Position numbers and translations under genes: made by a program
NCBI RefSeq assembly: GCF_029023825.1
Contig: NZ_CP118957.1
Location: 2,528,501 to 2,592,500, forward strand
Length of the DNA: 64,000 bases
DNA from: Enterococcus saccharolyticus subsp. saccharolyticus
GTDB lineage: Bacteria > Bacillota > Bacilli > Lactobacillales > Enterococcaceae
Direction: 5' to 3'
Notes under the pieces: model-generated
Databases searched by the model: none
What the model was told of the DNA's origin: nothing
What the model saw: only the letters and a program-made list of their open reading frames with translations
In this document: one piece after another, positions 35,121-43,498 of the stretch
Position numbering within the stretch: position 1 is the first letter of the stretch
How the letters are laid out: every line of letters begins with the position of its first letter

Positions 35121-38100
35121 TTAATTGTCTCTTAAAGGTAAGATTTCTTCTTGAACCATTTCTACAAAGTCTGTACGTACACTTTTCCAATATTTAAGTT
35201 TAGGTACAGGATTCGCCACTGATTGCTTGTATTTTTCATAGTTCGCCGAGCGCTTCATCTCATTTTCTCCGCTCTGCTTCATTTTTTTAGGATTATAATT
35301 TAATGCAACATATGAAGCAACATCTTCTTCAACAGCCCATTTTTGAGAGAAAGTATGAATTGCTTTGTATTCTGTTTCTTGTCGCATATTTTCTAAGATA
35401 AGTGACACATTTTGATTCCGATAATTTTCTGGATTTAATTGAATGTCATCCCATAAGTGTTGAACTAATTTTGCCAATTTATCATTATTTTTAGCTAAAT
35501 CATCGATATAACGATTGACTTCAGCCGAAGCTTTAGCATCTTCACGACCCAATAATTCATATTCGTCATCCCCGCTCGGTACAAAAGCTTGAATTAACAT
35601 CAAAATATATTCGTAATTAATATTTTCCGTTTTAATCGATTCCAACTCATACGCAATATCAATCTCAATCACTTCATCACCAGTAGTAATGGTAAGTTCT
35701 TTGATTTTTTCTAAAGCATTGTGGTATTTTCCAGCAAATTCTTCTATCTCAGAAAATTCAATTGGAAAATCTGTTCCCATCTGTTCAGCGTCATAATCTG
35801 TATAAACTTGAACCGCAGTGAAAGTTTTATCTAGACCTTGATAGGTTTTCACAAATTTTTTTAATTCCGCAAGACTCATGCGTTCAATATCAATTTGCTG
35901 AGGTGAAGTCACCGTATGACGTAACTCTCGAATAGCTTCGAGAAAAGCTTCTTTGGCTTCATCCCAATTTGGCGCTAACACCTCATTTTCTCCGCCATTT
36001 GAATACAGAACCAACGCTTGTTTTACTTTTTCTTCAAATGTTTTTGGTGTCTGAAAAGTGACAATTTGTCCATACTTTTTATACTTGTCAAATAAACGAT
36101 TTGTTCTAGAAAAAGCTTGAATTAGATCATGTGGTTGCATCGGTGCACGGTCAATAAATAGTGTTGACAAGCAAGGTGCATCAAATCCGGTCAATAAACG
36201 GTCAACCACAATAACTAAATCCAACTGTTCGGAGCGAGCAAAGTATTTTTCTTTTTTACGTGCCAATCGATCATTCACATTTCGATTGTATGCACGCATC
36301 GTATCTATTTTAAAACTGGTACCAAATTCTTCATTGTATAAATGTAGTGCTTCTTTCATTTTATCTTGATTATTAATAGATGCTTCTTCATTTTCAGAAA
36401 TTGAATAAGTAATCGCTACTTTAGGAAAATCTGGCAAAATTCGCTTTGTTTCCTCATCAATCACAAGAGACGTCTCACCTGCTTTAACTTTTTGAATTAA
36501 ATCATAATAGCGTTGCGCTTGTGCAATAGAGGATGTCGTTAAAAGAGCATTATATGTCTGTCCAACGCCTTTCGTAAACCCAAGTTTTTTACGCGATTTA
36601 TTAAAAATCGAATTGAGTACTTCTAACATATGCTGCTCATCTTCATATACTTTTTTCGGCAATCGTGCTTCTTTATCTTCTAATCTAAGCAAGTCTACAT
36701 CTAGCTCTCCTGTTGCATCCGCAGCCAAAATTGCTTTATCTAACTGTTCTTCCGAAAAAGTAGATTTATATTCCACTTGAAAACCTAAAACAGCATTATC
36801 ATGAATAGCTTCTTTCACCGTATATTCGTGCAATCGTTCCCCGTATTGTTGTGCTGTTGTCCGCGGCAAATCCCCAACAGCTTTTTTAGCATTCTCGACA
36901 AATATCGGCGTACCAGTAAATCCATACCATAACGATTGAACAAAAAATTCTTCAATTTCACGCTTTTTTTGGGCGCTAACGGCACGATGACATTCATCAA
37001 CGACAAACGCAACTTTTAATTGCGTCATCTGTTCATAACGTTTCGATCCGACTTGGTTAGCGAAACGTCGCATCACATAATTCAATTTTTGAATAGTTGT
37101 GACAATCACTGTACGATCATCCGACAATAGTTTCTTAATCAAATCGTTGACATTCTCTGTTTCGTCAATCTCGATTACATCATTTTCAGCATACGAAGTA
37201 AATGAGGTCGTTGTTTGTTGGTCTAAATCCACTCTATCAACAATAAAAATAGTTTTTTTAATCGATGGGATTTGCAATAAATTACGTGCGACTTTATACG
37301 AAGTCAGCGTTTTTCCAGAACCTGTTGTATGCCAAACATAACCTGATTTATGTTGTCCAGAAGCCCTTTTCACTGCTTCAATGGCATGAATCTGATACGG
37401 TCGTAATAAAATTAAAGCTTTCTTCTCGTTATCAATCACTGTATATTGGGTCACCATTTTATGTGCCATCGGAATAGATAATACATCTTGTGTAAATTCT
37501 AAATAATCTGTGACTGGTTGATTCTCATAATCAACCCACTTAGTCAAAAACTGTTCATTTAATTTAGTATCTTGTGCCGATGCAATATATCTTGTATCCG
37601 TGCCATTAGTTACCACAAACATTTGAAGTGTCGAATAAATCCCCGTGAATTTACCTTCCTTCAAATATTTTTTAATTTGACGAAAAGCATCCATATATGG
37701 ATGGGCACGATTTTTTAATTCGATGTGAATCATCGGTAAACCATTAATCAATAAGGTCACATCAAAACGACGATTCATATCTTCTAATGAACGTTTATTC
37801 GATTTGAATTGATTAATTACTTCATACGAAGATATCCCGCCAGCAATATCTTGACGATTAATCACACGTAGTCGAATTGTTCCCAATTTAGCATCTTCTC
37901 GTTGAACTTCAACTTTCGCTACACCATTTTCGCCAGCTAACCAAATTGCGGCTTTATAGAAACTAGAAAAGTTCAACTGATTTTGGATTTGGCGAAATTC
38001 CTGTTCAGTCAATGGTACACCTTGTAATACGTCTTTATTATTCACTTCTAGCTTTTGGCGAAAGTTCGCCCATAACTCTTCTTCTGTATGTAAATCATCT

Positions 38101-38183
38101 CGATATGTCCATTGCGAATCCCCACTGATTAATCGTTCAATCAAATTGTTTTCCAACACTTGCTCCCCTGTAAAACGCACCAT
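35121..38183 (-). CDS. hsdR: Type I restriction enzyme R subunit
   Basis: A 1020-residue HsdR. The N-terminal nuclease core contains the LLINGLPMIHIELKNR stretch (PD-(D/E)XK: Asp-Glu-Lys type, ELK). The translocase follows: HTTGSGKTLTSYK (Walker A) near residue 285, FVVDECHRA (DECH motif II), GFTGTPIF (motif III) and IQAFSRTNRL (motif VI). It cuts DNA that lacks the methyl mark set by HsdM/HsdS. It is on the same strand as hsdM-hsdS but separated from them by the recombinase gene and the silent hsdS cassette, with its own extended -10 promoter (TATGCTATAAT) at about 38217-38225. All motifs look intact. Confidence 0.93.
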   Translation of the reverse strand: MVRFTGEQVLENNLIERLISGDSQWTYRDDLHTEEELWANFRQKLEVNNKDVLQGVPLTEQEFRQIQNQLNFSSFYKAAIWLAGENGVAKVEVQREDAKLGTIRLRVINRQDIAGGISSYEVINQFKSNKRSLEDMNRRFDVTLLINGLPMIHIELKNRAHPYMDAFRQIKKYLKEGKFTGIYSTLQMFVVTNGTDTRYIASAQDTKLNEQFLTKWVDYENQPVTDYLEFTQDVLSIPMAHKMVTQYTVIDNEKKALILLRPYQIHAIEAVKRASGQHKSGYVWHTTGSGKTLTSYKVARNLLQIPSIKKTIFIVDRVDLDQQTTTSFTSYAENDVIEIDETENVNDLIKKLLSDDRTVIVTTIQKLNYVMRRFANQVGSKRYEQMTQLKVAFVVDECHRAVSAQKKREIEEFFVQSLWYGFTGTPIFVENAKKAVGDLPRTTAQQYGERLHEYTVKEAIHDNAVLGFQVEYKSTFSEEQLDKAILAADATGELDVDLLRLEDKEARLPKKVYEDEQHMLEVLNSIFNKSRKKLGFTKGVGQTYNALLTTSSIAQAQRYYDLIQKVKAGETSLVIDEETKRILPDFPKVAITYSISENEEASINNQDKMKEALHLYNEEFGTSFKIDTMRAYNRNVNDRLARKKEKYFARSEQLDLVIVVDRLLTGFDAPCLSTLFIDRAPMQPHDLIQAFSRTNRLFDKYKKYGQIVTFQTPKTFEEKVKQALVLYSNGGENEVLAPNWDEAKEAFLEAIRELRHTVTSPQQIDIERMSLAELKKFVKTYQGLDKTFTAVQVYTDYDAEQMGTDFPIEFSEIEEFAGKYHNALEKIKELTITTGDEVIEIDIAYELESIKTENINYEYILMLIQAFVPSGDDEYELLGREDAKASAEVNRYIDDLAKNNDKLAKLVQHLWDDIQLNPENYRNQNVSLILENMRQETEYKAIHTFSQKWAVEEDVASYVALNYNPKKMKQSGENEMKRSANYEKYKQSVANPVPKLKYWKSVRTDFVEMVQEEILPLRDN

Positions 38184-38216
38184 TTAAACACCCCGTTTTT
38201 TATAAGTATTAATCAA

Positions 38217-38225
38217 ATTATAGCA
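38217..38225 (-). promoter_or_regulatory. Extended -10 promoter of hsdR
   Basis: The minus strand reads TGCTATAAT, an extended -10 element, 34 bp before the hsdR ATG. No good -35 is visible. It lies outside the invertible part, so hsdR expression should not change on inversion. Confidence 0.6.
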
Positions 38226-38269
38226 TAGAAAGAGGCGGAGAGAACTGATAAATTGGGAATACTTAGGCT

Positions 38270-38284
38270 TGGGAACAGCGTAAG
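38270..38284 (+). repeat. Recombination-site repeat 1 (TRD1 border, silent cassette)
   Basis: TGGGAACAGCGTAAG, encoding WEQRK, at the first base of the silent cassette. Identical to repeats 2-4. Confidence 0.85.
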
Positions 38285-38734
38285 TTAGGGGATGTCGCCG
38301 ATATTGTAGGTGGTGGAACTCCTAGCACCGCAAATCCTGAATATTGGGATGGCAACATTGATTGGTATGCACCTGCTGAAATTGGCGAGCAAATTTACGT
38401 CAGCAAGAGTCAAAGGACAATCACTGAACTTGGTCAACAAAAGAGTTCTGCGAAGATATTACCAGTAGGAACTGTTCTTTTTACTTCTCGTGCTGGCATA
38501 GGAAATACCGCTATTCTAGCTAAAGAAGCTACTACTAATCAAGGTTTTCAATCAATCGTTCCTCATAAAGATGAATTAGACAGTTATTTTATTTTTTCAC
38601 GAACTAACGAATTGAAACGCTACGGTGAAGTGACTGGTGCTGGTTCAACATTCGTGGAAGTATCTGGAAAGCAGATGGCGAAGATGCCTCTCTTGATACC
38701 AAGTATTGCTGAACAACGTCAGATTGGTTCATTC

Positions 38735-38893
38735 TTCAAACAACTCGACAACACCATCACCCTTCATCAGCGTAAGATCGAAGCCTTAAAGCAGATGAAG
38801 AAAGGCTTTTTACAACAACTTTTTCCAGAAAAAGGGGAAAATATCCCCAAAGTACGATTTACTGATTTCAAAGAAGAATGGGAACAGCGTAAG
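38735..38893 (+). repeat. 159-bp inverted repeat, left copy
   Basis: The central spacer of the silent hsdS. It matches 41078-41236 on the other strand over 159 bp without gaps, with 17 mismatches by hand count (about 89%); the last 24 bp are identical. Recombination between the two would swap the second recognition domain. Confidence 0.85.
38879..38893 (+). repeat. Recombination-site repeat 2 (TRD2 border, silent cassette)
   Basis: A second exact copy of TGGGAACAGCGTAAG, directly repeated with repeat 1, at the border of the second silent recognition domain. Confidence 0.85.
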
Positions 38894-39445
38894 TTTGAAG
38901 ATAGTTTTAATTTCCCAGTATCTACTAATTCTTTATCAAGAGCAATGCTTAATTATGATAGAGGTGAAGTTAAAAGCGTTCATTATGGAGATGTACTAAT
39001 AAAATATCCAGCTATCCTCAATGTAAAAACTGCCCAAATACCATTTATTAATAATGGTACTAGAGAAAATTTCAAATCAAACCTACTAAAAAATGGAGAT
39101 CTTATTTTTGCGGATGCAGCTGAAGATGAATCAGTAGGAAAGGCTGTAGAAGTCAATGCTCTCACTGACGAATATCTTGTATCGGGTCTACATACAATAG
39201 TTGCAAGACCTAAGGGAAAAATGGCAGAATTCTTTTTAGGATACTATATCAATTCTGAAATATATCACAGACAACTATTAAGATTAATGCAAGGAACTAA
39301 AGTCTCTGCGATAAGTAAAAAAAACCTACTAGAAACGGAAGTCTTGTTTCCAACTAGAATTGAGGAACAAAAGAAAATCGGGAATTTTTTTAAACAACTC
39401 GATGACACCATCACTCTTCATCAAACCAAACTCGATCAATTAAAA

Positions 39446-39471
39446 AAACTAAAAACCGCTTTTTTACAAAA
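39446..39471 (+). repeat. 26-bp inverted repeat, left copy (hsdS' 3' end)
   Basis: A 26-bp stretch in the C-terminal codons of the silent cassette, identical to 40557-40582 on the other strand. The recombinase gene lies between the two copies. Confidence 0.8.
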
Positions 39472-39487
39472 TATGTTTATATAAAAA

Positions 39488-39523
39488 AATTCCACCTAGT
39501 TTATTCTAAGTCTAGGTGGAATT
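39488..39523. terminator. Bidirectional terminator between hsdS' and recombinase
   Basis: AATTCCACCTAG pairs with CTAGGTGGAATT and is followed by T on the plus side and preceded by A-run; both genes converge here. Confidence 0.8.
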
Positions 39524-39529
39524 TTTTTA

Positions 39530-40459
39530 TTACATTAACAGTGATAAATGTCGGATAATTTTATCATTGTCTTGATTTTCTAATTCTTGAATAATGTGTA
39601 GATAAGTTTCTTGGGTTGTTGTCATGCTAGAATGCCCTAATCTATTGGCTACACTGGCAATTGAAACACCGGCAAACAACAATAAAGAAGCATGTGTATG
39701 TCGTAAACTATGAATAGTGATAATAGGGACATTTGCGCGATTGCATAATACTTTCAAACGATTGTTAATGGTGGAGTTAAACACTCTATTTTTTATAAAA
39801 ATTGGTTTTTCAGATTCTCTCATTTTAATTAATTGTGAAAATTGCATAGCTAACTGCCAATCGATTTGTACCTTTCTTTTTGAAGATTCATTTTTAGTTG
39901 GTTGAAAGCCACCATTTGATTTTTTATAATTCCAAGTCTTATTAATAGTTATCTTTTGTTGGGAAAAATCAAAATCATTTGGTGTTAATGCTAGTGCTTC
40001 TGAAAAGCGGAGTCCTGTTTTTGTAATCAATAGAATAAACCAATCCCAATTAATCTCTTCCGTTAATTCAAGTTCTTTCAATAGTGCTTGTACTTCAAAT
40101 TGATTGAGAAATTTTGCTTTTTTAGGTCGTGGTGCTTTACCTTTGATAACGATTTTTCTTGTAGGATTTTGAGTAAGTGTGCCATCATCAACTGCATCCA
40201 AAATAGCGCCTTTCAAATGATGATGAAAATCCATAGTAGTTTGTTTTTCATGTGTAGATGCATAATCGTTCAGTAATTGCTGATAATTCGTACGGGTAAG
40301 CTCTTTTAATTTTAAGTGGGGGACAAGTTCTTGTAATCTTTGCTCTGCAATATGATATTTTTGCAAAGTAATTGAACGAACTGCGCCCTCTTTATAAAGA
40401 CTTACCCACTCTTTAAAGTACTCGTGAAACAGTTGTTCTTTTCTTTTTTTTGCTACCAT
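39530..40459 (-). CDS. Tyrosine recombinase of the hsdS inversion system
   Basis: A 309-residue tyrosine site-specific recombinase. An N-terminal SAM-like core-binding domain spans residues 10-100, and the catalytic domain shows Arg I in TKTGLRFSEAL, the H-x-x-R box in HSLRHTHASLL, the second histidine in LGHSSM and the nucleophile in TQETYLHI. Such genes placed between hsdS copies (for example next to the pneumococcal SpnIII locus) catalyse inversion of recognition domains. The gene is bracketed by the two convergent hsdS 3' ends, so it would itself flip when the central repeats recombine. Its ribosome binding site AGGAGG lies inside an inverted repeat (40469-40520). Confidence 0.9.
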   Translation of the reverse strand: MVAKKRKEQLFHEYFKEWVSLYKEGAVRSITLQKYHIAEQRLQELVPHLKLKELTRTNYQQLLNDYASTHEKQTTMDFHHHLKGAILDAVDDGTLTQNPTRKIVIKGKAPRPKKAKFLNQFEVQALLKELELTEEINWDWFILLITKTGLRFSEALALTPNDFDFSQQKITINKTWNYKKSNGGFQPTKNESSKRKVQIDWQLAMQFSQLIKMRESEKPIFIKNRVFNSTINNRLKVLCNRANVPIITIHSLRHTHASLLLFAGVSIASVANRLGHSSMTTTQETYLHIIQELENQDNDKIIRHLSLLM

Positions 40460-40468
40460 AATAAAAAA

Positions 40469-40520
40469 CCTCCTAGATAATAAGTCGATGAATAAACCAT
40501 CTCACATATTATCTAGGGGG
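40469..40520 (-). promoter_or_regulatory. Hairpin that may hide the recombinase ribosome binding site
   Basis: CCTCCTAGATAATA and TATTATCTAGGGGG form a 14-bp stem with one mismatch and a 24-nt loop. In the minus-strand RNA one arm is the TCTAGGAGG sequence used to start the recombinase. It could lower translation, or act as the terminator of hsdS. Confidence 0.6.
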
Positions 40521-40543
40521 ATTATTTTTGTGTAAATATTGGG

Positions 40544-41749
40544 TTAAATAAACATTTTTTGTAAAAAAGCGGTTTTTAGTTTGTTTAATTGGTCAAGTTT
40601 TCTTTGATGAAGGGTGATGGTATCGTCTAATTGCTTGAAAAACTCTCCTATCCATTCCTGCTCGTTATCTGAAGGGACAAATATTTTGCATTTAAAGAAA
40701 TCATCCAAAACTAACTCATTCATCATAGTTCCTAGTTTTGTAGACTTTACGAGTACATGCTTCATAATCGGCTCATAAATAATGTACTGTTTCCAAAAGA
40801 AAATGTTCATAGATATAATTGGTCTGAGAGTCGTAAATCGAGGTGACATAATCCCATCTCCAATGTCATTAAGAACAAACCTACCAAATGAGAATACTTT
40901 GCTAGTATGCCCTTCATAAGCAATATCTCCAATACGAAGAACTTTATATCCGTTCAATGAATTTTCTGCTGCACCATTTCCCTCAGGCTTGAATCGCATA
41001 GTCGCTATAGAGATTGTTTTCTCTGACCCAAATTGACCTTTGTTTCTTTCTGTATTTCTTTGATATAATTTCCCCAACTTACGCTGTTCCCATTCTTCTT
41101 TAAAATCAGCAAATCGAAGTTTTGGGATACTTTCTCCTTGTTCTGGGAAAAGCTGTTGCAAAAAGCCTTTCTTCATCTGTTTTAAGGCTTCGATTTTACG
41201 CTGATGAAGGGTGATAGTATCGTCGAGTTGCTTGAAAAAAGCACCGATTTTTTTTTGTTCTTCAATAATTTTTGGGTAAAATAGCTTTAAATCTCCAAAC
41301 TCAGAAAAACTTATAGATTTTCCATCTCTAATTCCAAACGTGACTGTTTTTAATGATTCTATAAAAGTAAATGTTTTAAACTTAGTCTTCCAAAATAAAC
41401 TATCTTGACTATTCATATTTTTAGGAACAAATATAGTATATGCAGGACTAGTAATACCAAGTTTGTCAGAGAGTTCAAATCCGCCCTGAAAAGATCGTAA
41501 GCTAATTATAAAATCACCTTGGTGAATCACCTTATAATTCTTAAGAGTTGCCTTATCATACTTAATGTCAATTCCTACTTGCTCTCGATATATCACTCCA
41601 TGATCTTGTGTAACAGACAGGACTGGTAGTTCAGGTTGATTTTTGTCGGCTTTAGGAATAAATAATTCTTTTGCCTTACGCTGTTCCCAATCGTCATCAA
41701 ATCCAGAAAATCGTATTTCTGGAACTTTTTTCTGGATGTTCTTACTCAC
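40544..41749 (-). CDS. hsdS: Type I restriction-modification specificity subunit HsdS (expressed copy)
   Basis: A 401-residue HsdS with two target-recognition domains. The first spans about residues 17-165 (after DDDWEQRK to EEQKKIGAFFKQL), the spacer helix is DDTITLHQRKIEALKQMKKG, the second spans about 225-375 (after KEEWEQRK), and the C-terminal helix ends KLKTAFLQKMFI. The start is a GTG at 41749 that overlaps the end of hsdM by 8 bp. It decides which bipartite DNA sequence is methylated and cut. Each domain is preceded by the 15-bp repeat shared with the silent cassette, so the specificity seen is one of several possible states. Confidence 0.92.
   Translation of the reverse strand: MSKNIQKKVPEIRFSGFDDDWEQRKAKELFIPKADKNQPELPVLSVTQDHGVIYREQVGIDIKYDKATLKNYKVIHQGDFIISLRSFQGGFELSDKLGITSPAYTIFVPKNMNSQDSLFWKTKFKTFTFIESLKTVTFGIRDGKSISFSEFGDLKLFYPKIIEEQKKIGAFFKQLDDTITLHQRKIEALKQMKKGFLQQLFPEQGESIPKLRFADFKEEWEQRKLGKLYQRNTERNKGQFGSEKTISIATMRFKPEGNGAAENSLNGYKVLRIGDIAYEGHTSKVFSFGRFVLNDIGDGIMSPRFTTLRPIISMNIFFWKQYIIYEPIMKHVLVKSTKLGTMMNELVLDDFFKCKIFVPSDNEQEWIGEFFKQLDDTITLHQRKLDQLNKLKTAFLQKMFI
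40557..40582 (-). repeat. 26-bp inverted repeat, right copy (hsdS 3' end)
   Basis: Exact inverted copy of 39446-39471, in the last codons of the expressed hsdS. Confidence 0.8.
41078..41092 (-). repeat. Recombination-site repeat 3 (TRD2 border, expressed hsdS)
   Basis: Inverted copy of TGGGAACAGCGTAAG at the start of the second recognition domain. Confidence 0.85.
41078..41236 (-). repeat. 159-bp inverted repeat, right copy
   Basis: The spacer of the expressed hsdS, the inverted partner of 38735-38893, same length and about 89% identical. Distance between outer borders is about 2.5 kb and includes the recombinase gene. Confidence 0.85.
41675..41689 (-). repeat. Recombination-site repeat 4 (TRD1 border, expressed hsdS)
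   Basis: Inverted copy of TGGGAACAGCGTAAG at the start of the first recognition domain, about 20 codons after the hsdS start. Confidence 0.85.
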
Positions 41750-43334
41750 GAGAGAACACCGCCTTAGTAGCGTCAATCAGCTCTTTCGAAGTATCCGTAA
41801 TAGCTAATTCATCCAACATAGATAAAAATTCTGATTCTGCTTTAGCAATTTCTTTATTCAAAGAAACTATTTCTTGACTTAAAGTAACCATATCAATCGG
41901 TTCTTCTTCTTCAAAAGTATCAACGTAGCGTGGAATATTTAAATTAAAATCATTCTCGACAATTTCTTCAAATGTTGCGACATGTGCATATTTTTCTACA
42001 TCTTCACGTTTCGTATATGTTTCTAGGATTTTCTCAATGTGTTCAGATTCCAATAAATTTTGATTTTTAGATTTTGTAAAGTCATTTGACGCATCAATAA
42101 ATAAGACATCTTTCTTTTCACGATCTTTCTTCAAAATAATAACCGTTGTAGGAATACTTGTATTAAAGAAAATATTTGCAGGAAGCCCAATCACTGTATC
42201 AATCGCGCCGTTTTCAAGTAAAATTTTACGAATTTTTCCTTCTGCTGCACCTCGGAACAAGACACCATGCGGTAATACAATAGCCATCACACCAGTATCT
42301 TTCAAATGATAATAACCGTGTAATAAGAAAGCAAAGTCAGCTTTCGATTTTGGTGCTAAAACACCGTAAGAGGCAAAGCGTGGATCATCTAAAAATCCTT
42401 TTTCAGCTGTCCATTTTGCACTATATGGTGGATTCATTAATACACCGTCAAAGTTCGTTGGTTCTTCTGTAGGCCAATCTGCATCAAGGGTATCACCATT
42501 GTGTAGATGCTGATTCGCAATGTCTACACCGTGTAGAATCATATTCATTCGCGCTAAGTTATACGTAGATGTATTTAATTCTTGCCCAAAATAGTTAATC
42601 GTTCCTGGTTCATTAGAATATTTTTTCGCATTCAGTAATAAAGAACCTGATCCCATAGTTGGATCATACACACTGAATCCTTTTTGATTTTCCTTACCAG
42701 CTAGAACAATTTGCGTCATCAACGTAGATACTGGTTGAGGAGTGTAGAATTCACCCGCTTTTTTGCCTGAGTCAGAAGCAAACTGTCCAATCAAATACTC
42801 ATACGCATCGCCCAACGCATCCCCTTCATGTGCAATATCTAGAGAAGCTAATTCTTTCATCACTGCTGAAATGGTTTGGTTCTGCTTCTGTGGGGTTGCG
42901 CCTAATTTTTTTGAATATAAATCAACATCTTCAAACAAATTTTCAAATAATTCACTGCTTTGTTCGATATTTCTAAATCCTTGTGCTAAATCTTCTAATT
43001 CAAAGCGACCTTTGTAGACTTTTTGAACCATTGCCGTAAAAGTTAATTGTGGTTCTAAAGCATAAGAAAAGTCATATTTCAATTCATCAATCAAATCATC
43101 TTTAATCTCAAGATCTTCAAAAGCAACTTCATAAACTTTTTGAGCAGCGTTAAGGTCAGTTACCTCTTCTTCTAAAAGATTTGCTGCATGATAAAGAAGT
43201 CTATCTGATAAATACTTATAAAAAACTAAACCTAATAAATAATTTTTGTACTCATTCGCATCCATTTTTGAACGCAATATATCTGCACTATTCCATAATG
43301 CTTGATAAAGTGTTTTTGATGTTTGTTCTACCAA
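41742..43334 (-). CDS. hsdM: Type I restriction-modification DNA methyltransferase HsdM
   Basis: A 530-residue N6-adenine methyltransferase. HsdM N-terminal helices occupy about residues 5-150; SAM motif I is YDPTMGSGSLLLNA near residue 225, and the catalytic motif IV is MNPPYSAKW near 300. GEFYTPQPVS before motif I is typical of HsdM. It forms the methylase with HsdS and adds HsdR to restrict. First gene of the locus, overlapping hsdS by 8 bp. Confidence 0.94.
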   Translation of the reverse strand: MVEQTSKTLYQALWNSADILRSKMDANEYKNYLLGLVFYKYLSDRLLYHAANLLEEEVTDLNAAQKVYEVAFEDLEIKDDLIDELKYDFSYALEPQLTFTAMVQKVYKGRFELEDLAQGFRNIEQSSELFENLFEDVDLYSKKLGATPQKQNQTISAVMKELASLDIAHEGDALGDAYEYLIGQFASDSGKKAGEFYTPQPVSTLMTQIVLAGKENQKGFSVYDPTMGSGSLLLNAKKYSNEPGTINYFGQELNTSTYNLARMNMILHGVDIANQHLHNGDTLDADWPTEEPTNFDGVLMNPPYSAKWTAEKGFLDDPRFASYGVLAPKSKADFAFLLHGYYHLKDTGVMAIVLPHGVLFRGAAEGKIRKILLENGAIDTVIGLPANIFFNTSIPTTVIILKKDREKKDVLFIDASNDFTKSKNQNLLESEHIEKILETYTKREDVEKYAHVATFEEIVENDFNLNIPRYVDTFEEEEPIDMVTLSQEIVSLNKEIAKAESEFLSMLDELAITDTSKELIDATKAVFSRE

Positions 43335-43436
43335 CTTACACTCTCCCCCATCGTAAGTTTTACTCTAATATTAGCAATGATTGGAGTGGTTTACCAGCCT
43401 TACTTTGTCATTCCTACAACATTTCAACAAAAAAAC

Positions 43437-43476
43437 AACTTCAATAAGTTCAGACTATCGCTAACTTATTGAAGTT
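43437..43476 (-). terminator. Terminator of the PTS-like membrane protein gene
   Basis: AACTTCAATAAGTT pairs with its perfect complement, followed by seven T on the minus strand. It insulates hsdM from the upstream gene. Confidence 0.82.
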
Positions 43477-43498
43477 ACTCTTACATTCCATATAAAAA

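Larger units (their letters stand above)
38270..39484 (+). pseudogene. hsdS': Silent hsdS cassette (two target-recognition domains, no start)
   Basis: An open frame of about 404 codons that encodes HsdS from the WEQRK border onward, with a stop codon six bases before the tryptophan and no start or ribosome binding site. The first target-recognition domain starts LGDVADIVGGGTPSTANP and ends EQRQIGSFFKQL; a spacer helix DNTITLHQRKIEALKQMK follows; the second starts FEDSFNFPVSTNS and ends with the C-terminal helix LDQLKKLKTAFLQNMFI. Both domains differ from those in the active gene, while spacers are nearly identical. It lies opposite to hsdM-hsdS, exactly as in phase-variable type I systems, where inversion moves these domains into the expressed gene. 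An internal TTG at 38612 would only make a fragment. Confidence 0.88.

Noticed and set aside
38612..39484. Independent hsdS gene starting at TTG 38612
   Set aside because: The HsdS reading continues 114 codons upstream to 38270 with clear domain sequence, and the TTG has no ribosome binding site. It is part of the silent cassette.
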